This document shows, one piece after another, positions 51,263 through 59,602 of a stretch of 64,000 bases of DNA (positions within the stretch are counted from its first letter, which is position 1; each line of letters opens with the position of its first letter). Under the pieces are notes generated by a model. The model searched no databases and was not told the DNA's origin. It saw nothing but the letters and a program-made list of their open reading frames with translations. The DNA lies in the NCBI RefSeq assembly GCF_006636205.1, contig NZ_VIGB01000003.1:1612001-1676000 (forward strand), read 5' to 3'. The translations under genes were made by a program, and so were the position numbers. The DNA is from Kitasatospora acidiphila (GTDB lineage Bacteria > Actinomycetota > Actinomycetes > Streptomycetales > Streptomycetaceae).

Positions 51263-52159
51263 TCAGGGCCGCCGGAGCCGCCGCGCCGCCTCGTCGGCCG
51301 CACCGCCAGCGCCGACCGCGTGCATCCGGCTCACCGCGGTCAGCGCCAGTCGCGGTGCCATCCGGGCCACCTCGCGGGAGCCGACCACGGCCACCAGGCT
51401 CGGCAGCACCCAGCGCATCGGCTGCATGCCGCGCAGCCAGGCCTGGGCGTAGACGTGCGGGGAGCGGCGGGCGATGCCCGCGACCAGCCGGTCCACCGCC
51501 GGGCCGATGGGGTAGGTGCGGTTGGCCGGCCACGGCAGCTTGGCGCGCATCTCGCGCATCAGCTCGTCCTGGTCGGCGCCGCGCACCATGTCGGTGTCGG
51601 TCCAACTCAGGTATCCGACACCGACCTTGATCCCCTGGTAGGCGACCTCGGCGCGCAGCGAGTGGGCGAAGGCCTCCACCCCCGCCTTGCTGGCGCAGTA
51701 GGCGCTCATCAGCGGGGCCGGGGTGAGCGCGGCCAGCGAGGCGATCTGCAGCAGGTAGCCGTGCGACTCGGCGAGCGCGGGCAGGAACGCCCGGGCGGTG
51801 GTGATGCTGCCGAGCAGGTTGACCTCGATCACCCGGTTGTAGGCCGCCGGGTCGCTGTCCAGCATCGGACCGCCGATCGCGATCCCCGCGTTGGCCACCA
51901 CGGTGTCGATCCGGCCGTACTTCTCCTTGATCGCCTGGGCGACCAGGCTCAGCCCCTCCAGGTCGGTCACGTCGGCCTCCCAGTAGCCGGCGTCCGGTCC
52001 GCAGAGCGCGGCCGCGGCCTTGAGCTCCTCGGGCTCCAGGCCGACCAGCGCGACCTTGGCGCCGCGGTCGGCGAGCTTGCGGGCCATCAGCGCGCCCAGC
52101 CCGCGGGCGGCTCCGGTGACCACGACGACCTGGGAGTGCAGCGGCGGAACGGTGGTCAT
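51263..52159 (-). CDS. SDR-family oxidoreductase of the monooxygenase operon
   Basis: 298 residues. VVVVTGAARGLGALMA binds the cofactor; VVANAGIAI, ASLAALTP and YCASKAG are the catalytic blocks. The extended C-terminus (residues 200-298, Arg-rich) is typical of SadH-like SDRs that sit beside flavin monooxygenases. It may oxidise an alcohol to the ketone used by the monooxygenase. The ATG overlaps the hydrolase stop by 4 nt. Last gene of a three-gene operon. Confidence 0.9.
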   Translation of the reverse strand: MTTVPPLHSQVVVVTGAARGLGALMARKLADRGAKVALVGLEPEELKAAAALCGPDAGYWEADVTDLEGLSLVAQAIKEKYGRIDTVVANAGIAIGGPMLDSDPAAYNRVIEVNLLGSITTARAFLPALAESHGYLLQIASLAALTPAPLMSAYCASKAGVEAFAHSLRAEVAYQGIKVGVGYLSWTDTDMVRGADQDELMREMRAKLPWPANRTYPIGPAVDRLVAGIARRSPHVYAQAWLRGMQPMRWVLPSLVAVVGSREVARMAPRLALTAVSRMHAVGAGGAADEAARRLRRP

Positions 52160-53067
52160 GCGACATCGGTCCTCTCGGTGGGCAGGTGGGTGGTGACCAG
52201 TCGGCGGAGCTCGGCGGCGACCTCGTCGGGGCGCTCGACCGGGGACATGTGGCCGGCGCCGGGCAGCAGGAGCCGGCCGTCGGGCTCGGCGAGGGCGGCG
52301 AGCATCGTCTCGGTGTGCGGCGGCGGGGTGAGCTTGTCGTGGCTGCCGACCAGCACGGCGGTGGGCGCGGCGAGCCGGGCCAGGCCCGCTCGGACGTCCA
52401 ACTCGCGGAGCACCCGCCCCCAGTTGGCCCGCACCACGCTCGGGCAGGCGTGCACCACCTCGGCGCACGCCCGCACCGCCTCCGGGCCGCTTTCCGGGCC
52501 CATCACCCCGAACTTCAGCACCGCCTTGCCAGGTGCCGTGATCGGGCCCAACGGCAGCCGGGAGTTGAGCAGTTGACGATGGAACAGGCGGCGCAGCCCG
52601 GTCGGCAGCCAGCGCGGCGCCAGCCGGGCCAGGCGGACCAGATCGGCCGGTCCGGTGCTGCAGAGCAGCACGGCGGCCGTGCGTTCGGCGATCGCGGCCC
52701 GGTCGCCGGCCGCCATGATGGTCATCCCGCCCATGCTGTGCCCGGCGAGCACCGCGCGCTCCCCCGCCGGCACCACGGCGGTGACCACGGCCTCCAGGTC
52801 GTCGGCCAGCGCATCGGTGGAGTAGCCGTGCCGGGTGGGCGGGATGTCGCTGCGGCCGTGCCCCCGCTGGTCGTAGGCGACCACCCGGTGGTCGGCGGCC
52901 AGCCGGTTGATCACCGGTGCCCAGAAGGCGATCGCGCAGGCCCAGCCGTGCGCCAGCACCACCAGCGGCGCGCCGGCGGGCCCGAAGGACTCGACATTGA
53001 TCCAGTGGCCGTCGGCGGAGCGGATCCGGCGGCGCTCGGCCGGCTCCGGAAGCAGGTAGTCGTTCAT
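52156..53067 (-). CDS. Alpha/beta hydrolase
   Basis: 303 residues. The oxyanion loop is LAHGWACAIAFW, the nucleophile elbow AGHSMGGMT, the acid VLVGSHDKLTPP and the His LLPGAGHMSPVERP. All three members of the triad are in place. Between a Baeyer-Villiger-like monooxygenase and an SDR, it probably hydrolyses the ester formed by the monooxygenase. Both flanks overlap by 4 nt. Confidence 0.92.
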   Translation of the reverse strand: MNDYLLPEPAERRRIRSADGHWINVESFGPAGAPLVVLAHGWACAIAFWAPVINRLAADHRVVAYDQRGHGRSDIPPTRHGYSTDALADDLEAVVTAVVPAGERAVLAGHSMGGMTIMAAGDRAAIAERTAAVLLCSTGPADLVRLARLAPRWLPTGLRRLFHRQLLNSRLPLGPITAPGKAVLKFGVMGPESGPEAVRACAEVVHACPSVVRANWGRVLRELDVRAGLARLAAPTAVLVGSHDKLTPPPHTETMLAALAEPDGRLLLPGAGHMSPVERPDEVAAELRRLVTTHLPTERTDVA

Positions 53068-54599
53068 GCCATCACCCGCTGCTGTGACGGGATCTGACGC
53101 TTGATCAGCTCATACTCGGCGAGGTCGATGCGCCGGGTGGCGCGGCGGTAGGAGCTGGTCGAGCCGGGCCAGAGGGTGGTGTTCTTGCCGTCCTCGGTGA
53201 GGTACCAGCTGCGGCAGCCGCCGGTGGTCCAGACGGTGCGCGCCATCTTGTGCTGCAGGCGCTGGTTCCAGACCCGCTGGGCCCGCTCGGTGGGGTGCAG
53301 GGCGGTGGCGCCGAGCGACTGGAGGGTGGTCAGCGCCTCGACCATGTAGGTCAGCGAGGACTCGATCATCAGGATCATCGAGCTGTTGCCCAGGCCGGTG
53401 TTGGGGCCGATCACGAAGAACAGGTTGGGGAAGCCGTGCACGGTGGTGCCGCGCAGCGCCTCCATCCCGCTGTCCTTCCACGCATCGGCCAGGGTCTGGC
53501 CCCGGTCGCCGAAGATCCGGGACGCGACCGGCATGTCGGTCACGTGGAAGCCGGTGCCGAAGATCAGCACGTCGGCCTCGGTCTCGGTGCCGTCGGCGGC
53601 GACCAGGGTGCTGCCGCGCACCTCGCGCAGGCTGCTGGTGACCACCTCGGCGTTGGGGGCGGCCAGCGCCGGGTAGTAGCTCTGGCTGAGCAGGATCCGC
53701 TTGCAGCCGATCCGGTAGTCGGGCGTCAACTTGGCGCGCAGCGCCGGGTCCTTGATCTGCTGGGCGATCTGCCGCTCGGCCATCCGCTGGACCAGTTTGA
53801 GCAGCGCGGGGCGCCGCACGAACGCGTCCACCTGGATCTCGCGGACGGCGAAGAGCGCCGCCCGGCGCAGCGCGGTGGTGGCCGGCACGGCGCGGTGCAG
53901 GGCCTTCTCCAGTGCGCTGATCTCCCGGTCGACCTTCGGCAGGACCCAGGCGGGGGTGCGCTGGAAGACCGTCAGCCGGCCCACCTTGGGCTGGATCGAC
54001 GGGACGATCTGGATCGCCGAGGCGCCGGTGCCGACCACCGCGACCCGCTTGCCGGCCAGGTCGTAGTCGTGGTCCCACTGCGAGGAGTGGAAGACCTTGC
54101 CGGGGAAGTCGGCCAGCCCGGGCAGCTCCGGGATCTGCGGCTCGGAGAGCGGACCGGTGGCGGAGACGATGGCGTCGGCGGTCCACTGCCCCTGGCTGGT
54201 GGTGACCCGCCAGCGGGCCTCGTCGGACTCCCAACGGGCCTCGACGACCTCGTGGTTGAAGCGCAGGTGCGACCGGAGCCCGTAGGTGTCGGTGACCCGC
54301 TCCAGGTAGGCGCGGATGTCCGCCTGGCCGGAGAAGCTGCGCGGCCACTCGGGGTTGAGCGCGAAGGAGAACGAGTAGAGGTGGGACGGCACGTCGCAGG
54401 CGCAGCCCGGGTAGCTGTTGTCGCGCCAGGTGCCGCCGACCGAGTCGGCCCGCTCCAGGATCACGAAGTCGGTGATCCCGGCGCGGCGCAGGCGCACCCC
54501 GGCGCCGATGCCGCCGAAGCCGGAACCGATCACAACGACTCGCACATGCGGCGGGTCGGTGGGCTGGGCGCTGCGCGGTTTGGGGGTTCGGGCGGCCAT
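53064..54599 (-). CDS. Flavin-containing monooxygenase, Baeyer-Villiger type
   Basis: 511 residues. FAD site VVIGSGFGGIGAGVRL, the family block GGTWRDNSYPGCACD, fingerprint FPGKVFHSSQWDHDYD (FxGxxxHxxxW), NADPH site VAVVGTGASAIQIVPSI, and a second FAD block DVLIFGTGFHVTD. This is the class that turns ketones into esters with NADPH and O2. An AGAGGA site precedes the ATG. First in the operon with the hydrolase and SDR, a logical alcohol to ketone to ester to acid route; the substrate is unknown, perhaps a lipid or steroid ring. Confidence 0.93.
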   Translation of the reverse strand: MAARTPKPRSAQPTDPPHVRVVVIGSGFGGIGAGVRLRRAGITDFVILERADSVGGTWRDNSYPGCACDVPSHLYSFSFALNPEWPRSFSGQADIRAYLERVTDTYGLRSHLRFNHEVVEARWESDEARWRVTTSQGQWTADAIVSATGPLSEPQIPELPGLADFPGKVFHSSQWDHDYDLAGKRVAVVGTGASAIQIVPSIQPKVGRLTVFQRTPAWVLPKVDREISALEKALHRAVPATTALRRAALFAVREIQVDAFVRRPALLKLVQRMAERQIAQQIKDPALRAKLTPDYRIGCKRILLSQSYYPALAAPNAEVVTSSLREVRGSTLVAADGTETEADVLIFGTGFHVTDMPVASRIFGDRGQTLADAWKDSGMEALRGTTVHGFPNLFFVIGPNTGLGNSSMILMIESSLTYMVEALTTLQSLGATALHPTERAQRVWNQRLQHKMARTVWTTGGCRSWYLTEDGKNTTLWPGSTSSYRRATRRIDLAEYELIKRQIPSQQRVMA

Positions 54600-54718
54600 G
54601 CGGGTCCTCTCTGGTGCACACGCGGGGTGGGGGCTCGGACCTCGGAGTTCGTGGGTGAGCTTAGGTGCCGTCCGTCCCGTCCCGGAGACCGGTGGTCCCG
54701 CAGGACGGCACGGCGATG

Positions 54719-54744
54719 ATCGTGCCAGTAATTACTGGCACGAT
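54719..54744. promoter_or_regulatory. Perfect 26-bp palindrome in the monooxygenase/MerR divergent promoter
   Basis: Each half reads ATCGTGCCAGTAA and the dyad has no spacer or mismatch. It sits 120 nt before the monooxygenase start and 42 nt before the MerR start, near the MerR -35 (TTGACA, 54758-54763). TetR-type sites often look like this; the adjacent MerR is the other candidate. Confidence 0.8.
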
Positions 54745-54786
54745 GGGAGGGTAGCTGTTGACACTGAATCTCGTAAGGGGTCCGGC

Positions 54787-55589
54787 ATGGCCGAATTCCA
54801 GGGCCCGCGCCCTATGCTGAGCCGTGTGGCGGAGATCGACGAGCGGCCGGCGGAGCAGCCCGCACGGGAGTACCGGGTGGAGGAGCTGGCCGCGGCCGCC
54901 GGCATCACCACCCGGACGCTGCGCTTCTACCGCGAGCGCAAGCTGCTACCGCCGCCGCGCAAGGAGGGCGGATCGCCTGGTACGGCGAGGCCCACCTGTC
55001 CCGGCTGCGCATGATCGCCGAACTGCTGGAGCGCGGCCACACCCTGGGCGGCATCGCCGAGCTGATCGGCGCCGGCGAGAGCGGGCGGGACGTCGCGGAG
55101 CTGATCGGCCTGGCCGACGCCATCATCTCCCCCTGGTCCAACGAGACGCCGGTCTCGATGAGCTGGGACGAACTGGCACAGGCCTTCGGCGACCAGCTGA
55201 CCGAGGCCAACACCGCCGAATCCATGGCCCAGGGCTACATCACCGTCACCGAGGACGGCATCACCCACATCAGCCGCCGGCTGATGGAGGCCACGGTGGC
55301 GCTGATCCAGGAGGACATTCCGCTCGCCGCCGTGCTGGACGTCAGCCGCAAGGCGCAGGAGTACGCGGACGCGATGGCGGAGGTCTTCGTCGGCCTGATC
55401 CGCGATCAGCTGCTCGGCGCGCTCACCGGGGACGAGCCGCTACCCCCGGGCGAGGCGGCGCACCTCACGGAGCAGCTGCTGCGGGTCCGGCCGCTGGCGC
55501 GCACCGTCGCCGATGCGCAGTTCGGGCTGGCGATGGACCGCCGGGTGCACGCGGAGTACGACGAGGTCCTGCGGCGGCGTCAGGGCTGA
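54787..55589 (+). pseudogene. MerR-family regulator with a frameshift
   Basis: The first part (EYRVEELAAAAGITTRTLRF, YRERKLLPPPRKEG) is the MerR HTH. The rest, in another frame, reads IAWYGEAHLSRLRMIAELLE, then RGHTLGGIAELIGAGESGRD and a long effector-binding tail ending DEVLRRRQG. Only one missing C near 54969 (GGC-CGG seen as GGCGG) separates them. With it the protein is about 267 residues. As given, only a 74-residue product results. An AAGGGG site precedes the start. It is divergent from the monooxygenase operon and likely its regulator. It ends 10 nt inside the convergent NmrA gene. Confidence 0.82.
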
Positions 55590-56482
55590 CCGGCGGTTGC
55601 GTCGAGGTTCCACTGCCGGGCCGCCGCCCAGTTCTCGAAGGTGTGCCAGTCGATCTGCGGGTAGTCATGGTGCAGCGCGGGGATGTCCACCGTCAGACCG
55701 ACCTCCTGGAAGTAGCGGAACATCGCCGCCAGGTCGGGCGAGTAGCCTTCGGCCACGGCCAACGGCACCTCGCGGGCGGTGATCTCGCGCCCGCTGGCCG
55801 CGGAGATGGCGGCGGCGATCTGGGCGGGGGTGCGCCACTGCGAGGCCAGGTCGATCCGCCGGCCGGCGAACCGCTCCGGATCGGTCAGCGCGAGGGCGGC
55901 CATGGCGCCGATGTCGGCCGCCGCGACCACCGGAAGCGGCCGGTCGACGGGCATCGGGATCGAGAAGTAGCCCTCACGCAGCGACTGGAGGGTCCAGCCG
56001 TTGGCGTAGTTCTCCATGAAGGCGCCGGGGCCGAGCACCGTCCAGGGCAGGCCGAGGCTGACGAGGTGCCGCTCGATCCGCCACTTGCTGTCGAAGTGGG
56101 GGATGCCGGTGCCGAGGTCGGCATTGGTGGCCGAGGTGAAGACGACGTGCGCGACGGTGCCCGCGGCCCGGGCCGCGTCCAGCAGGGCGATGCCCTGGCG
56201 GACCTCCGTCTCCAGGTCGGTACGGAACGGAGTGGACATCGCGAACAGCGCGCCGGCACCGCGCAGTGCGTCGAGCAGCGACTCGGGTTCGTCGAAGTCG
56301 GCCCGCACGACGTCCACACCGAGCTCGCGCAGCGCGGCGGCGGCCGGGGAGGTGACGTCCCGGGTGAGCGCCCGGACGGTGCGCCCGGCGCACAGCAGGG
56401 CGTGAACGGCGGCACCGCCCTGGGTACCGGTGGCCCCGGTCACGGCGACGGGAAGTGACTGGGCGTAGAATTCCTGTGTCAT
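55580..56482 (-). CDS. NmrA-like NAD(P)-binding protein
   Basis: 300 residues. The N-terminal VAVTGATGTQGGAAVHALL is a Rossmann motif; VVRADFDEPESLLDALRGAG, STPFRTD and FTSATNADLGTGIPHFDSKW are typical of NmrA/HSCARG-type atypical SDRs. No YxxxK catalytic pair is present, so it may be a redox sensor or a reductase such as those acting on quinones. Start MTQEFYAQS is chosen. Divergent from marR across a dyad-rich 76-nt gap; MarR-NmrA pairs are frequent. Confidence 0.9.
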   Translation of the reverse strand: MTQEFYAQSLPVAVTGATGTQGGAAVHALLCAGRTVRALTRDVTSPAAAALRELGVDVVRADFDEPESLLDALRGAGALFAMSTPFRTDLETEVRQGIALLDAARAAGTVAHVVFTSATNADLGTGIPHFDSKWRIERHLVSLGLPWTVLGPGAFMENYANGWTLQSLREGYFSIPMPVDRPLPVVAAADIGAMAALALTDPERFAGRRIDLASQWRTPAQIAAAISAASGREITAREVPLAVAEGYSPDLAAMFRYFQEVGLTVDIPALHHDYPQIDWHTFENWAAARQWNLDATAGQP

Positions 56483-56516
56483 GCAGATAACGTAGCGTCG
56501 ATCATCTGCGCGACGC
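56483..56516. promoter_or_regulatory. NmrA/MarR divergent operator
   Basis: Two nested dyads: GCAGAT (56483-56488) with ATCTGC (56504-56509), and GCGTCG (56495-56500) with CGACGC (56511-56516). They begin right at the nmrA start and are followed by AT-rich AACTAATTAATC (56518-56529). This is a good candidate site for the MarR protein. Confidence 0.6.
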
Positions 56517-56558
56517 AACTAATTAATCGCACGCCCCATCGCACTCCGGAGGCCACCC

Positions 56559-57029
56559 ATGACCCGTGAAGCCCTGCTGGACGAGTTGCGCGCCGAATCC
56601 CGCCGCTACGTCGCCTCCTACGTGCTGTTCAACCAGGCCGTCGCCGACCACTTCGGGCTGCATCCGACCGACGTCCAGTGCCTCAACCTGCTCTCCCTGG
56701 AGGACGGCCCGGTCACCACCGGCCGCATCGCCGAGCTGACCGGCCTGACCAGCGGCTCGGCCACCAGGCTGGTGGACCGGCTGACCAAGGCCGGCTACGT
56801 GGTCCGGGAGCGCGACCCGCAGGACCGGCGCCGCGTCCTGGTCCAGCCGGTCCCGGAGGCGATGGTCCGGTTCGGGGCGCTCTGGCGCGAGTTGGCCGTC
56901 GACTGGGACGCCCTCTTCGACCAGGACAACGAGGCCGAGTTGGAGCTGCTGATCCGCCACATGCGCCGGACCACGGAGCTGGGACGACGTCAGGTGGCCC
57001 GGCTCACGGCGCGCGGCACCGCGGAGTAG
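56559..57029 (+). CDS. MarR-family transcriptional regulator
   Basis: 156 residues. The winged HTH is PTDVQCLNLLSLEDGPVTTG, then IAELTGLTSGSATRLVDRLTKAGYVVRE and the wing RDPQDRRRVLVQ. Flanking helices form the dimer. It is divergent from the NmrA-like gene, which it probably represses together with itself through the dyads at 56483. Its last codons and the next bases are tandemly duplicated (57005-57070). Confidence 0.93.
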   Translation: MTREALLDELRAESRRYVASYVLFNQAVADHFGLHPTDVQCLNLLSLEDGPVTTGRIAELTGLTSGSATRLVDRLTKAGYVVRERDPQDRRRVLVQPVPEAMVRFGALWRELAVDWDALFDQDNEAELELLIRHMRRTTELGRRQVARLTARGTAE

Positions 57030-57070
57030 CGCACGGTCACGGCGCGCGGCACCGCCGACCAGCGCACGGT
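57005..57070 (+). repeat. 33-bp tandem duplication across the marR stop
   Basis: Two copies (57005-57037 and 57038-57070) of a unit starting CACGGCGCGCGGCACCGC; the first encodes the last marR residues and its stop TAG, the second has GACC where the stop was. So the second copy has decayed. Confidence 0.8.
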
Positions 57071-57153
57071 CACCGCTTCCGCACCGGTGGCCGCCGCAGG
57101 TCGCGGCCGGGCGGCCGTGGGAGAGTGGTACCGAGCGAAGGGAGCGTAGGCGC

Positions 57154-57963
57154 GTGCTCATGGAGAAGGTGGCGGAGATCCTCACCGAGGCATCCGCCGA
57201 GGCCGTCGAGCCGCGGTTCCGCGCCCTGGCGGCCGGCGAGGTGATGGAGAAGGCCCCGGGCGACGTGGTGACCGTCGCCGACCGCGAGGCCGAGCTGATC
57301 ATCGCGCGCCGACTGCGCGAGCTGCTGCCGGTGCCGGTGGTCGGCGAGGAGGCGGTGGCCGCCGACCCCGCGCTGGCCCGGGCCCTGCACAACGAACCCG
57401 CCTGCTGGCTGGTCGACCCGGTCGACGGCACCGCCAACTTCGTCGCCGGCCGCCCCGACTTCGCCGTGATGGCCTCGCTGATCCGGGACGGCGAGGCGGT
57501 GGCCGCCTGGATCTGGCAGCCGATGACCCGCACCAGCTATGTCGCCGAGCTGGGCGCCGGGGCCTGGCGGGACGGGCGCCGGCTGACCCGCCCGCCCGCC
57601 GCCGACGATCCGGCGAAGTGGCGCGGCTCGGTCAAGCACTATCTGCGCCGCCCGGGCCTCTTTCCCGGCCTCGACACCCGAATACCGGCCTTCGGGCAGC
57701 TCACCACCGGCCGCCGCTCGGCCGGGATGGAGTACCCGCTGGTCGCCGACGGCGAGTTGGAGTTCCTGCTCTACTGGCACACCCTCCCCTGGGACCACGC
57801 GCCCGGTTCCCTGCTGATCCGGGAGACCGGTGGCGTCTCGGCCCGCCTGGACGGCTCGCCGTACCGCGCCGACCCGCCCGGCGGCGTCGACGGGCTCCTG
57901 GTGGCCTGCGACCCGCACACCTGGGAGCGCACCCGGGCGATCCTGCTGGGGTTGAGCAACTGA
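57154..57963 (+). CDS. Inositol monophosphatase family protein
   Basis: 269 residues. Metal-binding motif A is WLVDPVDGTANFV, motif B WDHAPGSLLIRETGG, and the Glu of VVGEEAV precedes them. All metal ligands of Li-sensitive phosphatases are seen. Substrates may be inositol phosphate, histidinol phosphate or PAP. GTG at 57154 is used; an ATG two codons later is possible. Convergent with the ddc gene, 13 nt apart. Confidence 0.9.
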   Translation: MLMEKVAEILTEASAEAVEPRFRALAAGEVMEKAPGDVVTVADREAELIIARRLRELLPVPVVGEEAVAADPALARALHNEPACWLVDPVDGTANFVAGRPDFAVMASLIRDGEAVAAWIWQPMTRTSYVAELGAGAWRDGRRLTRPPAADDPAKWRGSVKHYLRRPGLFPGLDTRIPAFGQLTTGRRSAGMEYPLVADGELEFLLYWHTLPWDHAPGSLLIRETGGVSARLDGSPYRADPPGGVDGLLVACDPHTWERTRAILLGLSN

Positions 57964-57976
57964 CGGATCCGGCTGG

Positions 57977-59602
57977 TCAGTCCAACTCCCGTGCGGTACG
58001 CAGTACTTCGATGAGCAGCTGGTCCAACTGGGCTTGCGTGGCGTGCGGATTGAGCAAGGTCAGCTTCAACCAGACCGCCGGGGCCGCCGACTCCGCGCCC
58101 GGGACCGGCAGTTCGGCCCGGCCCAGCACCGCCCGGCCGGTTTCCAGCAGCCGGCGCCGCAACTCGGCATTGCCCCAGTCCTGTTCCCAGCCGCGAACCC
58201 GGCCCTGGTCCTGGCTCCCGCTCCTGCGCCGGCCCACGTCCCGCACCCGGAAGACCACCGTGGTCAGGGTCGGCTCCCCGTGGAGCTCGAACTCGGCGGT
58301 GGCCCTGATCCGTTCGGCGGCATAGCGGGCCAGCCGGTGGCAGCGGTCCACCAGGCGGCCGAGGCCGGCCCGGCCCAGGGTGCGCAGGGTGACCGCGATC
58401 TTGAACGCGTCGGCCCGCCGGGTGGTGCGCAGCGAACGCCCGAGCAGGCTCGGGTAGCCGGCCGCCTCGTCGTCCGCCGGATTGAGGTAGGCGGCACGGC
58501 GGGCCAGCGAGGCGTAGCTCTCGGCGCGGCGAGCCAGGAAGACCCCGGCGGCGACCGGCTGCCAGCCGAGCTTGTGCCAGTCCAGTGAGACCGAGTCGGC
58601 CCGGTCGATGCCGGCCAGCAGCGGCGCCAGCCGATCGGAGAGCAGGGCGCCACCGCCGTAGGCCGCGTCCACGTGCAGCCAGGCGCCGTACTCGGCGGCC
58701 AGCTCCGCACAGGCGGGCAGCGGGTCGATCGCGCCGGTGTCGGTGGTGCCGGCCGTGGCGACCACGGCCACCGGGGTCTCACCTGCCCGCACACTCGCGG
58801 CGAGCGCCTCGGCCAGCGCCCGCGGGTCGAGCCGCTGCGCATGGTCGACCGGCACGCCGACCACCGCGCGCTCCCCCAGGCCCAGCACGGCGGCGGCGCG
58901 CTGCACCGAGAAGTGCGCCGCCTGCGAGGCGAACAGCCGGGGCCGCCGGGCCGGATCGATGCCGTCCAGCTCCGGCCGGGAGCCGGCGGCGCCCAGCACG
59001 GTGTCCCGGGCCAGCATCAGCGCCATGAGCGTGGACTCGGTGCCGCCCGAGGTGAGCACCCCGGCCGCCTGCTGCGGCTGATAGCCGACCAACTCGGCCA
59101 GCTCGGCCAGCAGTTCGGTCTCCAGCACGGTGGCGGCCGGCGCCTGGTCCCAGGAGTCCAACGACGGATTGAGCGCACTGACCGCCAGGTCGGCGGCCAC
59201 CGCCACCGCCAGGGGAGGGCAATGCAGATGGGCGGCGCAGGCCGGGTCGGCGGGATCGGCCGCGCCGTGGACGAGCAGGCGGGTGAGGTCGGCCAGCGCA
59301 TCGGCTGACGGCGCGTCGGGCCTGAGCGCTGCACTCACCCGCTGCGCCAACTCCCCCGGCAGCCCGGCCGGCAGCGGCCCGCCGCGCTCGATGGCACCGG
59401 CGGCGAGCGCGGTCAGCACGGTGTCCAGCAACGGGCGCAGCGCAGCCGGGCCGGCCACACCGCCGGCCAGGGCGGCCGGGTCCAACGGGCCGGCCACACC
59501 ACCAGCCAGCGCGGCCGGGCCCGACAAGCCACCCACACCGCCAGCGTCCGACGGGCCGTCAGCAGGCGGTCTGGGGGCTGCCGTCCGAGCGCCGCCCGTC
59601 AT
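57977..59602 (-). CDS. ddc: PLP-dependent decarboxylase, L-2,4-diaminobutyrate decarboxylase-like
   Basis: 541 residues of a group II (AADC-like) decarboxylase. Key blocks: LTSGGTESTLMALML, VATAGTTDTGAIDPL, WLHVDAAYGGGALLSD and SLDWHKLGWQPV, where K344 binds PLP. An Ala/Gly repeat near the N-terminus (LAGGVAGP, twice) is low complexity. Pairing with the aminotransferase fits the DABA route: aspartate semialdehyde to diaminobutyrate to 1,3-diaminopropane. The ATG overlaps the aminotransferase stop by 4 nt. Iron control is expected through the shared promoter. Confidence 0.87.
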   Translation of the reverse strand: MTGGARTAAPRPPADGPSDAGGVGGLSGPAALAGGVAGPLDPAALAGGVAGPAALRPLLDTVLTALAAGAIERGGPLPAGLPGELAQRVSAALRPDAPSADALADLTRLLVHGAADPADPACAAHLHCPPLAVAVAADLAVSALNPSLDSWDQAPAATVLETELLAELAELVGYQPQQAAGVLTSGGTESTLMALMLARDTVLGAAGSRPELDGIDPARRPRLFASQAAHFSVQRAAAVLGLGERAVVGVPVDHAQRLDPRALAEALAASVRAGETPVAVVATAGTTDTGAIDPLPACAELAAEYGAWLHVDAAYGGGALLSDRLAPLLAGIDRADSVSLDWHKLGWQPVAAGVFLARRAESYASLARRAAYLNPADDEAAGYPSLLGRSLRTTRRADAFKIAVTLRTLGRAGLGRLVDRCHRLARYAAERIRATAEFELHGEPTLTTVVFRVRDVGRRRSGSQDQGRVRGWEQDWGNAELRRRLLETGRAVLGRAELPVPGAESAAPAVWLKLTLLNPHATQAQLDQLLIEVLRTARELD

